Positions 12,538 to 13,527 of a stretch of DNA of 13,527 nucleotides are shown one piece after another. This stretch comes from JBMCLJ01 sp048615375 (lineage in GTDB: Bacteria; Patescibacteriota; Dojkabacteria; JAOAGR01), in contig JBMCLJ010000032.1 of assembly GCA_048615375.1 (NCBI GenBank), positions 1 to 13,527 on the forward strand, in the 5' to 3' direction. A program made the position numbers and the translations under genes. Position 1 is the first letter of the stretch. The number at the start of each line of letters is the position of its first letter. The notes under the pieces are model-generated. The model was not told where the DNA came from. It worked only from the letters and a program-made list of their open reading frames with translations, and ran no database searches.

Positions 12538-12798
12538 CTATTCAATAGTATAACTCCTGCTTGAGATGGAGTTAAAGTTCATTGCAGCGCAGGAGTCTCG
12601 TTGCCACGAAGACTCCTGCGAGAGACACAGCTTGCAGCTGTCCTGGATGATTGCTTTCTTTTCTGCTGCAAGGGCAGTTGCTCTCTGTCTCAAAAGGGCA
12701 TTGCTGTTTCTTAAGCGGGCATTTTGCTTGCGAAGAGCACTGCTCTCACTACGTAATTTTGATAACTCTTCTGTAATTGTCATCTGAGATACAGGCAT
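12538..12798 (-). CDS. Short leucine-zipper coiled-coil ORF, unrecognised
   Basis: The 86-residue ORF has a hydrophobic residue at every seventh position for seven turns: L15, L22, L29, L36, L43, I50 and L57. It lies in a segment of successive heptads SALRKQN, ARLRNSN, ALLRQRA and TALAAEK. This is a textbook dimerising coiled coil, with imperfect 21-nt repeats at the DNA level. The tail after residue 60 is Ser/Cys-rich and is encoded by two hairpins (12551-12574 and 12588-12620), so the natural C-terminus is uncertain. There is no DNA-binding basic region and no membrane segment. A TTGACA (12839-12834, minus) lies upstream but without a -10 at proper spacing. It may be a small structural or adaptor protein, or a fragment of a longer coiled-coil gene. 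Confidence 0.45.
   Translation of the reverse strand: MPVSQMTITEELSKLRSESSALRKQNARLRNSNALLRQRATALAAEKKAIIQDSCKLCLSQESSWQRDSCAAMNFNSISSRSYTIE
12551..12574. repeat. Hairpin, TAACTCC arms
   Basis: TAACTCC (12551-12557) pairs with GGAGTTA (12568-12574) over a 10-nt loop. The ACTCCTGC word at 12553-12560 recurs in the larger hairpin at 12588-12620, so the two form a small repeat cluster at the 3' end of the leucine-zipper ORF. Confidence 0.55.
12588..12620. repeat. Strong hairpin, CGCAGGAGTCT arms
   Basis: Arms of 11 bp (12588-12598 and 12610-12620) are continued by CGT/ACG with a single bulged A, closing a TGCC loop. It lies within the C-terminal codons of the leucine-zipper ORF and has no T tail, so it is not a classical terminator. 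Confidence 0.7.
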
Positions 12799-12834
12799 AG
12801 TTTTTTATACAATTTCAATATAGCATAGTTTTTT
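12795..12834. repeat. 12-bp direct repeat around the leucine-zipper ORF start
   Basis: GCATAGTTTTTT occurs at 12795-12806 and again at 12823-12834. On the minus strand each copy contains AAAAAACTATGC, so the start codon context of the ORF is duplicated upstream; the upstream copy leads to a stop after two codons. Confidence 0.6.
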
Positions 12835-12864
12835 GTCAATGGTGAGCAGTTACTAGACTATTTA

Positions 12865-12892
12865 TTGATTATTTCTTGTTTTTTTGTATACT
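12865..12892 (+). promoter_or_regulatory. Promoter of the YbjN-family gene (leaderless type)
   Basis: TTGATT (12865-12870) and TATACT (12887-12892) are 16 bp apart. The hexamer ends 7 nt before the ATG at 12900, so the transcript would start at or next to that codon. This supports 12900, not 13012, as the ancestral start. Confidence 0.55.
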
Positions 12893-12899
12893 TTGTTCC

Positions 12900-13011
12900 A
12901 TGTCCGAAAAAAAATAGTACAGTTGATACTAAAAAAAACTTCGATTTTGTTAAGAAATTCTTTGAAGAAGATAAATGATCATTCGAAGAGATAGGTCCGG
13001 ATACTCTGAGG
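12900..13011 (+). pseudogene. Disrupted N-terminal segment of the YbjN-family gene
   Basis: From the ATG at 12900 the frame reads MSEKK then TAG. Removing one A from the A8 run (12907-12914) gives MSEKNSTVDTKKN, then FDFVKKFFEEDK, a TGA (12976-12978), then SFEEIGPDTLR, which joins the intact frame at 13012 without a further shift. YbjN proteins usually begin with such an F-x-x-E-D-G/x-W-x-F/Y helix, so the TGA stands at the usual Trp position and could be a TGG-to-TGA change. Two independent lesions suggest a decaying 5' end; recoding or sequence error are alternatives. Confidence 0.6.
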
Positions 13012-13440
13012 ATGGGATTTGAGGGTGATAATGGAAGCTGGGAATGTTATATGCGGTATAAAGAACTGCAGCAACGGGTTATATTTTATTCGGTGTGTCC
13101 CATAAATGCGACGGAAAAGAGTTTAGATCAAGTGACAGAGTTTGTAATAAGAGTGAACGACGGATTAATCATTGGTAACTTTGAGCTTCACCTTGAAAGC
13201 GGCCTGATCCGTTTCAAAACTTCGGTCGACGTGGATGGTGTAAATAAGGATTTTAAGAATATCTTGAGAAACCTGGCGTATGCTAATGTCATGATTATGG
13301 ATCTGTATATGCCTGGAATTATGCTCGTCATTTCAAGGGCTGCATCAGCTAAGGAAGCTATTGAGAAAATTGAAGGAGAGAAAGAGGCTCAAAGGAATAA
13401 GGGGAAAAGTTCTGGAACGGTCTCCAAAGCTGTTTTTTGA
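13012..13440 (+). CDS. YbjN-domain protein, probably 5'-truncated
   Basis: The intact frame gives 142 residues with FEGDNGSWECYMRYKE, VIFYSVCPINATEKSL, FVIRVNDGLIIGNFELHLES, IRFKTSVDVDG and LAYANVMIMDLYMPGIMLVI. This order of W-x-C, F-Y-S-x-x-P, R-x-N-x-G-L-x-I-G-N-F-E-L, R-x-K-T-S-x-D-V and Y-A-N-x-x-x-M-D-x-Y-x-P-G-I is characteristic of the YbjN family. Members have a type III secretion chaperone-like fold and a poorly defined role. A charged tail (about 115-142) follows. The first helix of the domain is encoded upstream (12900-13011) but is blocked by a frameshift and a TGA. What is made may therefore be a shortened protein from this ATG, or nothing. Confidence 0.75.
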   Translation: MGFEGDNGSWECYMRYKELQQRVIFYSVCPINATEKSLDQVTEFVIRVNDGLIIGNFELHLESGLIRFKTSVDVDGVNKDFKNILRNLAYANVMIMDLYMPGIMLVISRAASAKEAIEKIEGEKEAQRNKGKSSGTVSKAVF

Positions 13441-13472
13441 CAAATGTCTGTATTACTATAAAAATGAACAAT

Positions 13473-13491
13473 CCCGCTGCAAGCAGACGGG
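13473..13491. repeat. REP-like palindrome
   Basis: CCCG-CTG (13473-13479) pairs with CAG-A-CGGG (13484-13491), with one bulged A and a CAAG loop. It resembles the GC-rich imperfect palindromes of REP families. It lies 33 bp after the YbjN stop codon. Confidence 0.5.
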
Positions 13492-13513
13492 GTATCGTAT
13501 AACAACTTGATTA

Positions 13514-13527
13514 CGCAGCAAGCTGCG
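13514..13527. repeat. Second REP-like palindrome at the window edge
   Basis: CGCAGCAAGCTGCG is a perfect palindrome with a CAAG or AA turn, sharing the GCAAGC centre with the palindrome at 13473-13491. The pair in close succession suggests a REP doublet or the end of a larger repetitive element that continues outside the window. Confidence 0.5.

Noticed and set aside
12566..12787. Plus-strand ORF opposite the leucine-zipper ORF
   Set aside because: It is the complement of a strictly periodic coiled-coil frame; its own translation is compositionally odd and shows no family signature.
12976..12978. Alternative genetic code with TGA as Trp or Gly
   Set aside because: Trp is TGG throughout the other genes, guaB ends at the family's natural C-terminus with TGA, and no other in-frame TGA interrupts a conserved gene here.

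Overview
The window looks like chromosomal DNA of a fermentative, moderately AT-rich bacterium that I cannot place to a phylum. Complete housekeeping genes sit among small unrecognised genes, gene remnants and palindromic repeats. Shine-Dalgarno sequences are almost absent. Several genes instead carry a -10-like hexamer only 7-8 nt before the ATG, which suggests leaderless mRNAs. The standard genetic code fits: TAA, TAG and TGA all end genes and Trp is TGG.

Left part (1-2760): the 5' end of galU (minus strand, cut by the window edge) diverges from a plus-strand series: a small DUF4190-like membrane protein, a membrane-anchored alpha/beta hydrolase and a short glucose-6-phosphate dehydrogenase (zwf). 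A strong hairpin at 2724-2756 separates zwf from a convergent, membrane-anchored lysozyme-like protein (2776-3366). That gene has a good promoter about 150 nt upstream and a structured leader.

Centre (3620-9762, all minus): pflB (pyruvate formate-lyase) and pflA (its radical-SAM activase) make up the anaerobic pyruvate-to-acetyl-CoA-plus-formate step. They are separated by about 3 kb. That interval holds a plus-strand remnant of a von Willebrand factor A protein, an unrecognised 530-residue protein, and a shorter paralogue of its N-terminal half. The paralogue is split into two reading frames exactly at a T_TTT_TTA heptamer followed by TAG. This is the most interesting signal in the window: either programmed -1 frameshifting or a homopolymer indel.

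Right part (9856-13527): a two-pass DUF3592-type membrane protein, a DUF1801 protein whose stop codon comes from a 103-bp nested palindromic MITE-like element, a CBS-less IMP dehydrogenase (guaB) with its own promoter, a short leucine-zipper ORF on the minus strand with hairpins in its 3' end, and a YbjN-family gene. The YbjN gene's N-terminus is broken by an A8 frameshift and by a TGA where the family usually has Trp. The window ends in REP-like palindromes.

The recognisable metabolism is central: sugar-nucleotide supply (galU), oxidative pentose phosphate entry (zwf), mixed-acid fermentation (pflBA) and guanine nucleotide synthesis (guaB). No tRNA, rRNA, CRISPR array or intact transposase gene was seen.
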